Assembly: GCA_965220185.1 (NCBI GenBank)
Contig: OZ244807.1
Span: forward strand, 930,001 to 994,000
From: Azotimanducus sp965220185
GTDB taxonomy: Bacteria > Pseudomonadota > Gammaproteobacteria > Pseudomonadales > Azotimanducaceae
Length of the DNA: 64,000 nucleotides
Direction of reading: 5' to 3'
Part shown: piece after piece, positions 1 to 7,906 of the stretch
Position numbering within the stretch: position 1 is the stretch's first letter
Layout: every line of letters starts with the position of its first letter
Program-made: the position numbers and the translations under genes
Notes under the pieces: generated by a model
Database searches by the model: none
The model's input: the letters and a program-made list of their open reading frames with translations, nothing else
Told to the model about the DNA's origin: nothing

Positions 1-1722
1 CGTGCCTTTGGCGATAATCTTCTCACTTGCGCGAATCAGCGCCGAGCCGCCGACGGCGATTGAGCGCGAACCATAGGTGCCAAGGCCGAAGTCAAGGCGG
101 CCGGTATCGCCATGCACCACTTCGACCTGATCGAACGGCACGCCGAGCGTATTCGATACGACCTGCGCGAAGGTCGTTTCGTGCCCTTGGCCGTGACTGT
201 GCGAGCCGGTGAACACCACCACCGAGCCGGTGGGATTGACGCGAATCTCAGCGCTTTCCCAGAGGCCGACACCGGCGCCGAGATTCATCGCGAGCTGCGA
301 GGGCGCGAGCCCGCAGGCTTCAATGTAGCACGAGAAGCCTATGCCGCGCATTTTGCCGCGACCTTCGGCCGCGCGCTGGCGTGCCGGGAAGCCCACATAG
401 TCTGCGTGCCGCAACGCCTTGGCGAGGCTCGCCTCGTAATTGCCTGTGTCGTAGACGAGGGCCACTGGTGTTTCGTATGGGAATTGATCAGGTTGTATGA
501 AATTCGTGCGGCGCAGTTCGGCTGGGTCCGCGCGCAATTGCCGCGCCGCCACTTCGACCAAACGTTCGACGACAAACGTCGCCTCGGGGCGGCCCGCGCC
601 TCGGTAGGCGTCGACAGGACAGGTGTTGGTGAAGGTGCCTTGCACCTCGACGTAAATGGCGGGCGTCGCGTACTGGCCTGCCATGAGCGTGCCGTAGAGA
701 TAGGTCGGCACAGACGATGCGAAGGTTGAAAGATAGGCGCCGAGATTGGCTTTGGTGGCCACGTGCATGGCGAGGAATTTGCCTTCTGAACTCAGCGCGA
801 GCTTCGCCTTGGTGAGATGGTCTCGACCGTGGGCATCGGTCAAGAAAGACTCGGAACGTGTTGCCGTCCAACGAACGGGGCGGCGGAGTTTCTTGGCGGC
901 CCAAGCGACTGCAACCTCTTCAGAGTAGACAAAGATCTTCGAACCGAAGCCGCCGCCGACATCGGGCGCAATGACGCGCAGCTTGTGCTCGGGGGCGAGC
1001 TGCACGAACGCCGCCAGAATCAAGCGAACGAGGTGCGGATTCTGCGATGTGGTGTGGATGGTGATTTCTTCGGTGCCAGCCGAATACTCGGCGATGACCG
1101 CGCGCGGCTCCATCGCATTGGGGATAAGCCGATTGTTGGACAGTTCGACCTCGACAAGGTGATCGGCGGCGGCAAAGGCCGCCTGTGTCGCCCGCTTATC
1201 GCCGATCTCCCAGTCGTAGCAGATGTTGCTGGTGAGCGCCTCGTGAATCGGCGCGCTTTCGGCCGCGCTGCTCAGCGACACCACCGGCGTCAGTTCGGTC
1301 ACTTCGATGCTCTGCTCAAGCGCACGCGCGGCCTCTTGCGCTTGCTCTTCGGTGCTGGCGACGACAATGGCAAAGGCGTCGCCGACGAAATTCAGATGGG
1401 TGTGGGCCAGCGGCGGATGTTCGGGCTGCTGCATGTCGGAGCCGTCCTTTGATTTGACCAGCCAGCCGCAGGGAAGGCCGCCAAGCCCATCGGCGGCCAT
1501 TTCAGCGCCCGTGAGCACACTGACGACACCGGGCATAGCGTTGGCGGCGCGCACGTCGAGTTGATCGATACGGGCGCGCGCCCACAAAGATCGCGCGAAT
1601 GCGGCGTAAGTCTGGCCACTGACCTGAATATCGTCGGTGTAGCAGCCCGTGCCGGTGATGAAGCGGCGGTCTTCCTTGCGGAGGACGGAAGCGCCGATGC
1701 CCGTATTCTCTTCTGTCGCCAT
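1..1722 (-). CDS. Form II CoxL-type molybdopterin-binding subunit (partial)
   Basis: Large molybdenum-cofactor subunit of a xanthine dehydrogenase/CO dehydrogenase-family hydroxylase. The frame is open from an ATG at 1722 to the left edge (574 codons), so the C-terminus lies outside the window. The N-terminus (MATEENTGIGASVLRKEDRR) is typical of the family. A GGGFGSKIF motif sits near residue 255 and AYRGAGR near residue 370. AYRGAGR is the active-site signature of form II proteins; genuine form I CO dehydrogenases carry AYxCSFR. Oxidation of CO is therefore not established, and the substrate could be another small molecule. The gene follows coxS by 22 nt in the same operon. No FAD-binding CoxM gene is visible; it may lie beyond the left edge. 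Confidence 0.9.
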   Translation of the reverse strand, partial: MATEENTGIGASVLRKEDRRFITGTGCYTDDIQVSGQTYAAFARSLWARARIDQLDVRAANAMPGVVSVLTGAEMAADGLGGLPCGWLVKSKDGSDMQQPEHPPLAHTHLNFVGDAFAIVVASTEEQAQEAARALEQSIEVTELTPVVSLSSAAESAPIHEALTSNICYDWEIGDKRATQAAFAAADHLVEVELSNNRLIPNAMEPRAVIAEYSAGTEEITIHTTSQNPHLVRLILAAFVQLAPEHKLRVIAPDVGGGFGSKIFVYSEEVAVAWAAKKLRRPVRWTATRSESFLTDAHGRDHLTKAKLALSSEGKFLAMHVATKANLGAYLSTFASSVPTYLYGTLMAGQYATPAIYVEVQGTFTNTCPVDAYRGAGRPEATFVVERLVEVAARQLRADPAELRRTNFIQPDQFPYETPVALVYDTGNYEASLAKALRHADYVGFPARQRAAEGRGKMRGIGFSCYIEACGLAPSQLAMNLGAGVGLWESAEIRVNPTGSVVVFTGSHSHGQGHETTFAQVVSNTLGVPFDQVEVVHGDTGRLDFGLGTYGSRSIAVGGSALIRASEKIIAKGT

Positions 1723-1744
1723 CTGTGCGCTACTCCCTTGGTTT

Positions 1745-2218
1745 CTATGATGCGGCGGCGTTCATGCCCGAAGCCCCGTCTAAGACCGCCTTGACAATAT
1801 TTTGGTAGCCGGTGCAGCGGCAGATGTTGCCTTCCAAGCCTTCGCGCACCTTGGCCTCGGTCAAGGCTGGCGAATGCCGCACGAGGTCAACTGCACTCAT
1901 GATCATGCCCGGCGTGCAGAATCCGCATTGCAGTCCGTGGCAGTTTCTGAAGGCTTCCTGCATCGGGTGCAGCGACTCCCCGTCCGCCAGCCCTTCAATG
2001 GTCGTGACCGCTTGGCCGTCCGCTTGCGCCGCGAGCATCGTGCAGGATTTGACTGAGCGTCCGTCGACATGTACGACGCAGGCGCCGCATTGACTGGTGT
2101 CGCAGCCGACGTGTGTGCCGGTGAGCCCAAGCTGACTTCGCAGCAGGTCCACGAGCAGTGTGTTGTCCGGCACATCGAGTTCGTGAGCCTGCTCATTGAC
2201 GGTGAGACGAATCTGCAT
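1745..2218 (-). CDS. CoxS-type [2Fe-2S] small subunit
   Basis: Iron-sulfur subunit of the molybdenum hydroxylase, 157 residues, the usual size. Two cluster-binding sets are visible: C39, C44, C47 and C59 (plant-ferredoxin fold) and C98, C101, C133 and C135 (C-x2-C-x31-C-x-C helical domain). It passes electrons from the Mo site of the large subunit toward an FAD subunit or another acceptor. The ATG at 2218 is chosen over an upstream in-frame start because it begins the conserved MQIRLTVNEQ strand and has an AAGGAG ribosome site about 9 nt upstream. It lies between coxG (25 nt upstream) and coxL (22 nt downstream). Confidence 0.93.
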   Translation of the reverse strand: MQIRLTVNEQAHELDVPDNTLLVDLLRSQLGLTGTHVGCDTSQCGACVVHVDGRSVKSCTMLAAQADGQAVTTIEGLADGESLHPMQEAFRNCHGLQCGFCTPGMIMSAVDLVRHSPALTEAKVREGLEGNICRCTGYQNIVKAVLDGASGMNAAAS

Positions 2219-2243
2219 GGATCTGAGTCTCCTTGATTGAATG

Positions 2244-2798
2244 TTACAGGAATGCGATTGCGGCGAAGACGAATACAACCGCAGCGGCGATCCCCAAGGT
2301 CAATGGTCGCGATGTGCGCCGCGCCCCGCGCTCAGGCCGCGCCTTGCCAGTGAGCGCGGCTTCCATCTCGCTGAAAAAGGCGCTCGCCATGGTGCCGGCG
2401 GCGACATCAATAAGGCGCGCACCCATTTGGGCGAGCTTGCCGCCGACGACCGCGTTGATCTCATAGGTCAGCAAGGTCGATTGATCAGGTTCGTCCTGCA
2501 GCGTCACTTCCGCTTCGCCCTTGCCAAAGCCTGCGGTTGCGCGTTCGAGTTCCACCTGCAAGCGGAAACGCTGCGCATCAGGGCTGCTTGACGTCTCTTC
2601 CGTGAGCATCACGTCCGCAGCAAAGAGCGCGTTCACCGGGCCGATGTGCGCGCGCACCTTGGCCTTGAATGTGCCCGGTGCGACCTGCTCGAAGGACTCG
2701 CAGCCATCAATGCAGCGGCGAAGCACAGTCGTGTTATTCAGGGCGCGCCAAACCGCCTGGCGCGGCGCGTTGATCAATTGACAGCCGGATCGCTTCAA
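2244..2798 (-). CDS. CoxG family protein
   Basis: SRPBCC-fold CoxG family protein, 184 residues. In carboxidotrophs CoxG helps anchor the hydroxylase to the membrane. The N-terminus (INAPRQAVWRALNN, then CIDGCESFE) is the family signature, and residues about 165-183 form a hydrophobic C-terminal segment preceded by a basic stretch, consistent with a membrane anchor. The start is a TTG at 2798, since no ATG or GTG precedes the conserved N-terminus. It is the first gene of the coxG-coxS-coxL operon and is divergent from the phosphogluconolactonase gene. Confidence 0.85.
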   Translation of the reverse strand: MKRSGCQLINAPRQAVWRALNNTTVLRRCIDGCESFEQVAPGTFKAKVRAHIGPVNALFAADVMLTEETSSSPDAQRFRLQVELERATAGFGKGEAEVTLQDEPDQSTLLTYEINAVVGGKLAQMGARLIDVAAGTMASAFFSEMEAALTGKARPERGARRTSRPLTLGIAAAVVFVFAAIAFL

Positions 2799-2871
2799 TG
2801 TTCAAACATGTTGCAAGTTGAGGGATTATTCCACAAGCCGTAAGCTGCTTCCAAGTTTGATGATTTCTACG

Positions 2872-3507
2872 ATGAAGTTCCGTGAATTTGGCAGCCGCGC
2901 TGAGGCATCGGAGGCGCTGGCTGAGACGATTGCGCATGCGCTTGGCGCTGCGCTGGACAGTGGTGGCAGGGCTAGTTTTGTCGCAAGCGGTGGCGGGTCA
3001 CCGCGAGAGACCTATGAGCGCCTCGGGCGCTCAGCGATTGACTGGCGAAGAGTCTCGGTGATTCCGAGTGACGAGCGTTTGGTGCCTGTCGGCTCGTCGA
3101 GGCACAATCTCAGCATGATTCGGAAGACGCTCGGGACAGAGGCAGCTTTCGTCGAGCTGACCTTGCAGACGGATATTGACACCCTGCGCCCCTTTGACGC
3201 GGCGCTGTTCGGCATGGGCGATGATGGCCACACCGCGTCACTATTTCCTGACGATCCAGAGATTGACGCCGCGCTGAGAAGCCGCGGCAACACGCATGAG
3301 GCGCACGTGCCAAGGATGCCGGAAGCGCGCATCAGCTTGACGCCGTGTGCGCTGGCGAACGCAGGCACGCGCTGCCTGCTTATATTCGGAGCAAAGAAGC
3401 GGGAGGTGTTGGCAGCGGCGTGCGAACCATGCCCTGCGTCCGCGTATCCTGTAACGGTGCTGCTAGAGGGCGCGTCGGCAGAGCTTCAGGTCTTCTGGGC
3501 AGCCTGA
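2872..3507 (+). CDS. pgl: 6-phosphogluconolactonase
   Basis: Hydrolyses 6-phosphogluconolactone to 6-phosphogluconate in the oxidative pentose phosphate pathway. The product is about 211 residues, slightly short for the DevB type. Family features are an ASGGGSPRETYERL phosphate-site motif, SDERLVP and GMGDDGHTASLFP, all in the expected order. I chose the ATG at 2872 (MKFREFG); an ATG at 2860 and a longer frame from 2818 are also open, and no strong ribosome site decides. The usual partners zwf and edd are not adjacent. Confidence 0.88.
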   Translation: MKFREFGSRAEASEALAETIAHALGAALDSGGRASFVASGGGSPRETYERLGRSAIDWRRVSVIPSDERLVPVGSSRHNLSMIRKTLGTEAAFVELTLQTDIDTLRPFDAALFGMGDDGHTASLFPDDPEIDAALRSRGNTHEAHVPRMPEARISLTPCALANAGTRCLLIFGAKKREVLAAACEPCPASAYPVTVLLEGASAELQVFWAA

Positions 3508-3524
3508 GAATAGTTCAGGCTGGC

Positions 3525-3590
3525 ATAGCTTCAATCGCAATTGAAGCTTTGCGAGTCTGATCAAGTCCAAGGTGGACTTGATCAGAATAT
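3525..3590. repeat. Two-hairpin dispersed element, copy 1
   Basis: Two hairpins in a row. The first has 9-bp arms, AGCTTCAAT at 3527-3535 and its complement at 3540-3548. The second has perfect 14-bp arms, TCTGATCAAGTCCA at 3556-3569 and its complement at 3573-3586, with a 3-nt loop. A second copy lies at 5540-5606 with a compensated base-pair change in the second stem. It sits between the convergent pgl and 3602-3898 genes, but there is no T-run, so it is not an ordinary intrinsic terminator. Confidence 0.7.
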
Positions 3591-3601
3591 ACTTAGCAAC
3601 C

Positions 3602-3898
3602 TTAGGCGCGCTCTCCTGAAAAGGTAGCGTTGCCGAACGCGCCAAGCTTGACGCTGCCGGAAATGCTGTCGCCATCAACAGTGCCGCTGAACTCAAGCGT
3701 CATGGGCATGGGCGACGTGATCTTTGCGTGCCAGCTCACGGAATCACCATCAACTTGACCGTTCTCTAGCTCAATCACGCCTTGTGAACCGCTCATGTTG
3801 CCAGTCAGCGAGTTGCCGTCAACAGCGAGTGTGAGGGTCGCTTTCTGGGCGCCCATCGGTGTGTTCATTGTGGTGTTCCAAGTGCCTGCAGCGCTCAT
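3602..3898 (-). CDS. Small conserved beta-rich protein of unknown function
   Basis: A 98-residue protein with no cysteines and no signal peptide. The sequence alternates short beta-like strands rich in G, S, T and D (GTWNTTMNTPMGAQKATLTL, SLTGNMSGSQG, SISGSVKLG), suggesting a small lipocalin-like or beta-barrel fold. I do not recognise a function. The ATG is well supported by an AGGAG ribosome site 7 nt upstream. The gene is convergent with pgl. Confidence 0.7.
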   Translation of the reverse strand: MSAAGTWNTTMNTPMGAQKATLTLAVDGNSLTGNMSGSQGVIELENGQVDGDSVSWHAKITSPMPMTLEFSGTVDGDSISGSVKLGAFGNATFSGERA

Positions 3899-4068
3899 AG
3901 AAATCTCCTGAAATGGTTGGAAAGAGAAAAGTGGCGAGCAAGTATGCCAGATTGAAGGCCGGAAGTCAGAACGTCAGTTCGTAGGGCGCTTGCTCGCAGC
4001 CAAGTTGCATGGATGTGCGGGCTCCGAGACGTTTCGGAATTTCCTCTCCTGAAAGCTAGGGAAGCTCT

Positions 4069-4247
4069 TGTCTGATTGAATTATGCTGTGGGCGCCCCGA
4101 ATTCGGGGTCGCCCACAGGCGGTGGCAGGACCGGGAAGCTCTCGTCCAGCATGGGACGTTATTCAGTGTGGTCACCACCGCCTTTCCAATCGTCCTGAAC
4201 AGGTAGGCGGACCGAGGGTCCGAAGACAAGAAGAGGAGAAGGAAAGC
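4069..4247 (+). ncRNA. Candidate bridge RNA region of the IS110-type element
   Basis: Noncoding segment between the left inverted repeat and the transposase start. It contains a strong hairpin at 4087-4117, built as TGTGGGCG, CCCC, a central GAATTC, GGGG and CGCCCACA. IS110-family elements are known to encode a bridge RNA in a noncoding end; assignment here rests only on position and predicted structure. The 3' noncoding end (5235-5475) is an alternative location, as expected if this is an IS1111-type element. Confidence 0.3.
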
Positions 4248-5234
4248 ATGGAACATGATACCCCGGAAGCGGCGCACATTGGCGTCGACGTGTCGAAGGG
4301 CTGGCTGGACGCGCACGAGGTGCCGTCCGGCCGGTCATGTCGGTTCGAGAACAGCGCGGCGGGCTTCAGGGCGTTCCGGGCCTGGGTGGGCGCGGGCCCT
4401 GTGGGTCTGGTGCTGTTCGAGGCGACGGGGCCGTGCGACCGTGCGTTCCACGCGGCGCTGGGCGGCGAGCTGCCGCTGTGCCGGGTGAACGCGGCGTGGG
4501 CGCGGCACTTCAGGAAGTCGCTTGGCCGCGAGGCGAAGACGGACCGCGTGGACGCGGCGCTGCTGGCGGAGATGGCGCGGCAGCGCCGGGACCTGCGGCC
4601 GATGCCGGTGCGGCCGGAGTCGTTCCGGGCGCTGGAGGCGCTGTGGACGGCGCGCGACGCGCTGTCGCGGGACCGCGGGCGGCTGCAGGTGCGCGCCGGG
4701 CAGGAGGCGTGGCAGCCGCACCTGCGGCGGCGCAACGCGGCGCGGCTGCGGTGGATGGCCAGGGAGCTGGCGGGCATGGACGCGGAGATCGACCGCCTGC
4801 TGGCGCTCGACGGGCGCCTGACGCGCCGGCTCGAAGTGCTGTGCTCGGTGCCTGGCATCGCCCGGACGGTGGGGCTGGCGCTCGCGCTCGGCATGCCGGA
4901 GCTCGGCAGCGTCGGGGGGCGCCAGGCGGCGAGCCTCGCGGGGGTGGCCCCGTTCGCGAACGACTCCGGGGCGCGCCGCGGGCAGCGCTCGATCCGCGGC
5001 GGTCGGGGCCGCCCGCGGCGCGCGCTGTTCATGGCTGCCATGAGCGCGGCGCGGCACCATCCGGAGATGCGCAGGCTGCACGAGCGCCTGCAGGCGCGGG
5101 GCAAGCCGAAGATGGTGTCGCTGACGGCGGTGATGCGCAAGCTGCTGGTGCTGGCCAACACGCTGCTGCGGGAGGACCGCCTGTGGACGCCGGCGCCGCC
5201 GGCCGCGGGCGCACCAGCGCAGCAGCCGGCATGA
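4248..5234 (+). CDS. IS110-family DEDD transposase
   Basis: RuvC-like DEDD recombinase of 328 residues. The four acidic residues are visible at D14 (IGVDVSK), E58 (FEATG), D99 and D102 (DRVDAALLAE). The C-terminal Transposase_20 half shows VPGIARTVG and the serine-containing motif FANDSGARRGQRSIRGGRGR. The ATG at 4248 has a purine-rich AAGAGGAGAAGG ribosome site. No stops or frameshifts are seen, so it could be active. Long open frames also exist in other frames of this G+C-rich gene but match nothing. Confidence 0.93.
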   Translation: MEHDTPEAAHIGVDVSKGWLDAHEVPSGRSCRFENSAAGFRAFRAWVGAGPVGLVLFEATGPCDRAFHAALGGELPLCRVNAAWARHFRKSLGREAKTDRVDAALLAEMARQRRDLRPMPVRPESFRALEALWTARDALSRDRGRLQVRAGQEAWQPHLRRRNAARLRWMARELAGMDAEIDRLLALDGRLTRRLEVLCSVPGIARTVGLALALGMPELGSVGGRQAASLAGVAPFANDSGARRGQRSIRGGRGRPRRALFMAAMSAARHHPEMRRLHERLQARGKPKMVSLTAVMRKLLVLANTLLREDRLWTPAPPAAGAPAQQPA

Positions 5235-5257
5235 GCCTGCCGGAACCGCCAGCGCAC

Positions 5258-5358
5258 GCGCTCCCTGCCCTGCCGCGCCCGCAGCGCGGGATTCGGAGGC
5301 CGGAGCGTAGCGGAGGCCGGAGAATCATGCGCTGCGGGCGCGGCAGGGCAGGGAGCGC
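5258..5358. repeat. 30-bp perfect inverted repeat downstream of IS110 transposase
   Basis: Arms at 5258-5287 and 5329-5358 are perfectly complementary over 30 bp. The first begins GCGCTCCCTGCCCTGCCGCG. The 41-nt centre contains a direct repeat, GGAGGCCGGAG, and can extend the stem by about five more pairs. It lies inside the right noncoding end of the IS110-type element, 23 nt after the transposase stop. Confidence 0.85.
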
Positions 5359-5539
5359 CAGGCGCCCGTTCCGGCCGCCTCCGCCAAGTTCGACAATAAC
5401 TTTCTTCACATCTTTGGGGGGAGGCATGGGATATCGACAAAATCCATCCATTTGACATCATAGGTACTGAATAACAGAGCTTCCCTAAGCGGCACATGGA
5501 CGTGCCGCCGACCTCAGTGCCGCAAGGCATTGAAGTCGC

Positions 5540-5606
5540 GAGCAAAACTTCAATCACAATTCTGTTTTGCGAGTCTGAACAAGTCCAAGGATGGACTTGT
5601 TCAGAG
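5540..5606. repeat. Two-hairpin dispersed element, copy 2
   Basis: Second copy of the element at 3525-3590. The first hairpin is rebuilt with GCAAAAC (5542-5548) and GTTTTGC (5564-5570). The second has 14-bp arms, TCTGAACAAGTCCA at 5574-5587 and its complement at 5592-5605. Relative to copy 1 one T-A pair has become A-T, with both strands changed together. It ends just before the target-site duplication of the IS5-like element. Confidence 0.7.
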
Positions 5607-5615
5607 CTTACCTAG

Positions 5616-6995
5616 CAGCCTGTTGAAAAAGGGCGATTCTGGCGGAGTTCGGCGGCGTGTCCGAACAAATTGCGCCCGCCTTTGGTGGTGAAGGACTCCG
5701 CCGGGCGTGCCCCCATCCATGCGATCCGGCTTCCGACTGTCCGTAGGAGGCCCGTTCCGCCCGTCCAAGACCCCGCCCGTGGCGTTTCCGGCGCCCGCCC
5801 CGTCATGCGCACGCCTCCAGCCGCCCCAGCCTCACGATGTTGTAGGCCGCGGCCGCCAGCCGGAACTGCCAGGCGGCGTTCGCCAGCCCCCGGTGGCGCA
5901 GCTTGCGCAGCAATCCATAGGTCTTCATCCATCCGAACGGCTCCTCCACCCGCTTGCGCTTCCGCTGGCTCACCGCGTACCCCGCATGGCGCGTGGTGCG
6001 CCCGTCCACGCAGCCCCCGGAACGCTTCGCCGCCACATGCGGCGTCACCCTCATCTGCCGGCACGGCCCCACGAAGTCCGACACGTCGTACCCCTTGTCC
6101 GCCCCCACCGTGCGCCTCCGCTTCCCGGGCCGCCGCGACAGCATCGCCAGCCCCGCCTTCCATTCCTCACGGCCTCCGGCCACCGTCACCTCCGTGTCCA
6201 CGATCAGCCCGTTCCGGTTCTCCGTCAGCACGTGACCCATGTAGCTCAGCCTCGCCTCCTTGCCGGGCCCCTTCCGGTACAGCCTCGACTCCGGATCCGT
6301 CGCCGACGCGTGCGTCCCGTTGCGCCGCCTCTCCCCGTGGAAGTCGGCCCCGTCCCCGCCAGCCCCCGACCCGTCCTTCGGCCTGAACGACTTCAGCGAC
6401 GCGCACGCCTCGATCAGCGTCCCGTCCACGCTGAAGTGGTCGCGCGACAGCAGCCGACGCCCTTCGCCGCGCTTCCTCACCGCCTCGAACAGCAGCCCGT
6501 CCAGCCCTTCCCCAAGCATCCGGTCGCGGTTCTTCGAGAACGTCGAGTGGTCCCACACCGGATCGTCCGCACCCAGCCCCACGAACCACCGGAACAGCAG
6601 GTCGTGGTCGAGCCGCTCCATCAGCAGCCGCTCCGAACGCACCGTGTACAGCACCTGCAGCAGCAGCGCCCGCAGCAGAGAGCGCCAAGTCGTCCAAAGC
6701 CTTGCGGGTCTCGGCAGTGTACAGCACCTGCAGCAGCAGCGCCCGCAGCAGATGCTCCGGCGGTATCGACGGACGACCACGCTCCGCGTACATCCGCGAC
6801 AGCGCCGGCTCCAGCTCCGCAAGCGCCGCGTCCACTATCCGACGCACCGCCCGTATCGGATGCGCCTCCCCTATCCTCGACTCCATGTCCACATAGCTGA
6901 ACATCGACACCTGCCCGTCCACTTCGCCACGCATCCTCTTGCCCTCTGCCGTCCGCCCCGCTATTATCCTTCAACAGGACTTTTTCAACAGGCTG
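5616..6995 (-). mobile_element. IS5-like insertion sequence (1380 bp) with CTAG target duplication
   Basis: The terminal inverted repeat CAGCCTGTTGAAAAAG is perfect over 16 bp (5616-5631 and 6980-6995). It is flanked by CTAG on both sides (5612-5615 and 6996-6999), matching the YTAR target preference of IS5-group elements. The single transposase gene on the minus strand is frameshifted, so the element cannot move on its own. Confidence 0.88.
5803..6934 (-). pseudogene. IS5-like DDE transposase, frameshifted by a 73-bp insertion
   Basis: The N-terminal part (from MRGEVDGQVSMFSYVDMESR to HLLRALLLQVLYT) and the C-terminal part (from RALLLQVLYTVRSERLLMER to the stop at 5803) lie in different frames. 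Both contain the same RALLLQVLYT segment because a 36-bp sequence occurs twice, at about 6644 and 6717, with a 37-bp unique stretch between. Removing the 73-bp unit restores one continuous frame of about 350 codons. DDE-region motifs (DGTLIEACASLK, GADKGYDVSDF, and the C-terminal R-K-R-V-E-E-P-F-G-W-M-K) are otherwise preserved. Confidence 0.88.
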
Positions 6996-7026
6996 CTAGT
7001 GTGCTGTCCGGACGGGGAAGGTGGCG

Positions 7027-7179
7027 ATGGGCCCTGAGCGGAGAAGGCTCGCCGAGCACGAGTTCTTCCACAACTACCAGCGGTCACACTGGACGCTGTA
7101 CTGCCGAACATCCAACGAGTATCTTGTCCACCTCGAAAGCATGTCCGAACCAGCAGCCAAAAATTCCGAAATGTCCTGA
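7027..7179 (+). pseudogene. Short open frame right of the IS5-like element, unidentified
   Basis: A 50-codon frame starting MGPERRRLAEHEFFHNYQRS. It is not recognised. It begins 28 bp outside the IS5-like element and has no clear ribosome site. It could be the tail of a gene cut by the insertion or simply an open frame. Confidence 0.2.
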
Positions 7180-7232
7180 GCCGGTACAAGTCTGCTATAG
7201 TCGCGTCCCAATGAATTTTTCAGGGCACACCC

Positions 7233-7859
7233 ATGACATGCTTGTCTCCCCCTCTCGCTAGATTAACCGCCTTCCTGCTGCTTGCCTTCATGGCTGTGGT
7301 CACGGGCGTTTTCGGCATCTCGTCGACTTGGGCGCAGGATAGTACGATGCAGGCCGCGGACCGCCCGACGCTGACCATCCCGCCCATCACCGCCCAAGGC
7401 GTTCGCTGGAACGACCGTGCTTCTTTCCGCATTCACGTAGGCGATACGCCCGGCATAATTGATCGCATTACACCTGGCGTGCCCGGCGTAACTAAACAAC
7501 AACTCGAATACATCGACAACATGCGGATCGTGGGCGGTGTCATGCATGTCTACTACCAAATCGCTTGCAGCACAACGAACACTAATAACGTGAGCTGTCC
7601 TGCTCCCATCCGGCGCAAAACCACGATTTCCTGCGATGGGACAGAAGGCGGCTTGATCGGTGTCAAACTCAGCCAGGGCGGCTACAGCAACCCTGATCTG
7701 AGGCCCTACACGCTCACCCTGACGATCAACGAAGTTGTATTCGATGATTGGAACGGAAGATGGACCCTCCCCTCCTACTGCGAAGAGGGCCAGTACGTGC
7801 CGTCGAGAATGACAGTGACGAGTCAACCCAACCCGCCTGCCGCAGTCACCGTGAACTGA
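7233..7859 (+). CDS. Secreted protein of unknown function, leader-family member 1
   Basis: 208 residues with a Sec signal peptide: n-region MTCLSPPLAR, hydrophobic core TAFLLLAFMAVVTGVFG, and a likely cut after residue 35 (STWAQ). The mature part has four cysteines (positions about 112-183) that could form disulfides, and many T, S and V residues, as in beta-sandwich proteins. The leader resembles those of the next gene (7907) and of the remnant at 25860: S/T-P-P-x-L-A followed by an L-L-L-A core. Here the codons are TCT CCC CCT CTC, so there is only a 5-C run and the frame is open. Function unknown. Confidence 0.65.
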   Translation: MTCLSPPLARLTAFLLLAFMAVVTGVFGISSTWAQDSTMQAADRPTLTIPPITAQGVRWNDRASFRIHVGDTPGIIDRITPGVPGVTKQQLEYIDNMRIVGGVMHVYYQIACSTTNTNNVSCPAPIRRKTTISCDGTEGGLIGVKLSQGGYSNPDLRPYTLTLTINEVVFDDWNGRWTLPSYCEEGQYVPSRMTVTSQPNPPAAVTVN

Positions 7860-7906
7860 TCGCTGACTCTACTGGCATGATGTCTGAATCAAAGGGACCC
7901 AATGAT

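Larger units (their letters stand above)
4057..5487 (+). mobile_element. IS110/IS1111-type insertion sequence
   Basis: About 1.43 kb, bounded by the inverted repeat TAGGGAAGCTCT (4057-4068) and its complement (5476-5487). These may be subterminal, as in IS1111-type elements, so the exact ends are uncertain. It contains one intact DEDD transposase gene and roughly 190 nt (left) and 250 nt (right) of structured noncoding DNA. A second GGGAAGCTCT motif occurs at 4133. The element is visibly more G+C-rich than the surrounding genes. Confidence 0.75.

Noticed and set aside
4172..5557. Very long open frames on both strands across the IS110-type transposase (up to 461 codons)
   Set aside because: The region is extremely G+C-rich, so stop codons are rare in all frames. 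Only the 4248-5234 frame has the DEDD motifs and a ribosome site; the others are Arg/Ala/Pro-rich and match nothing.
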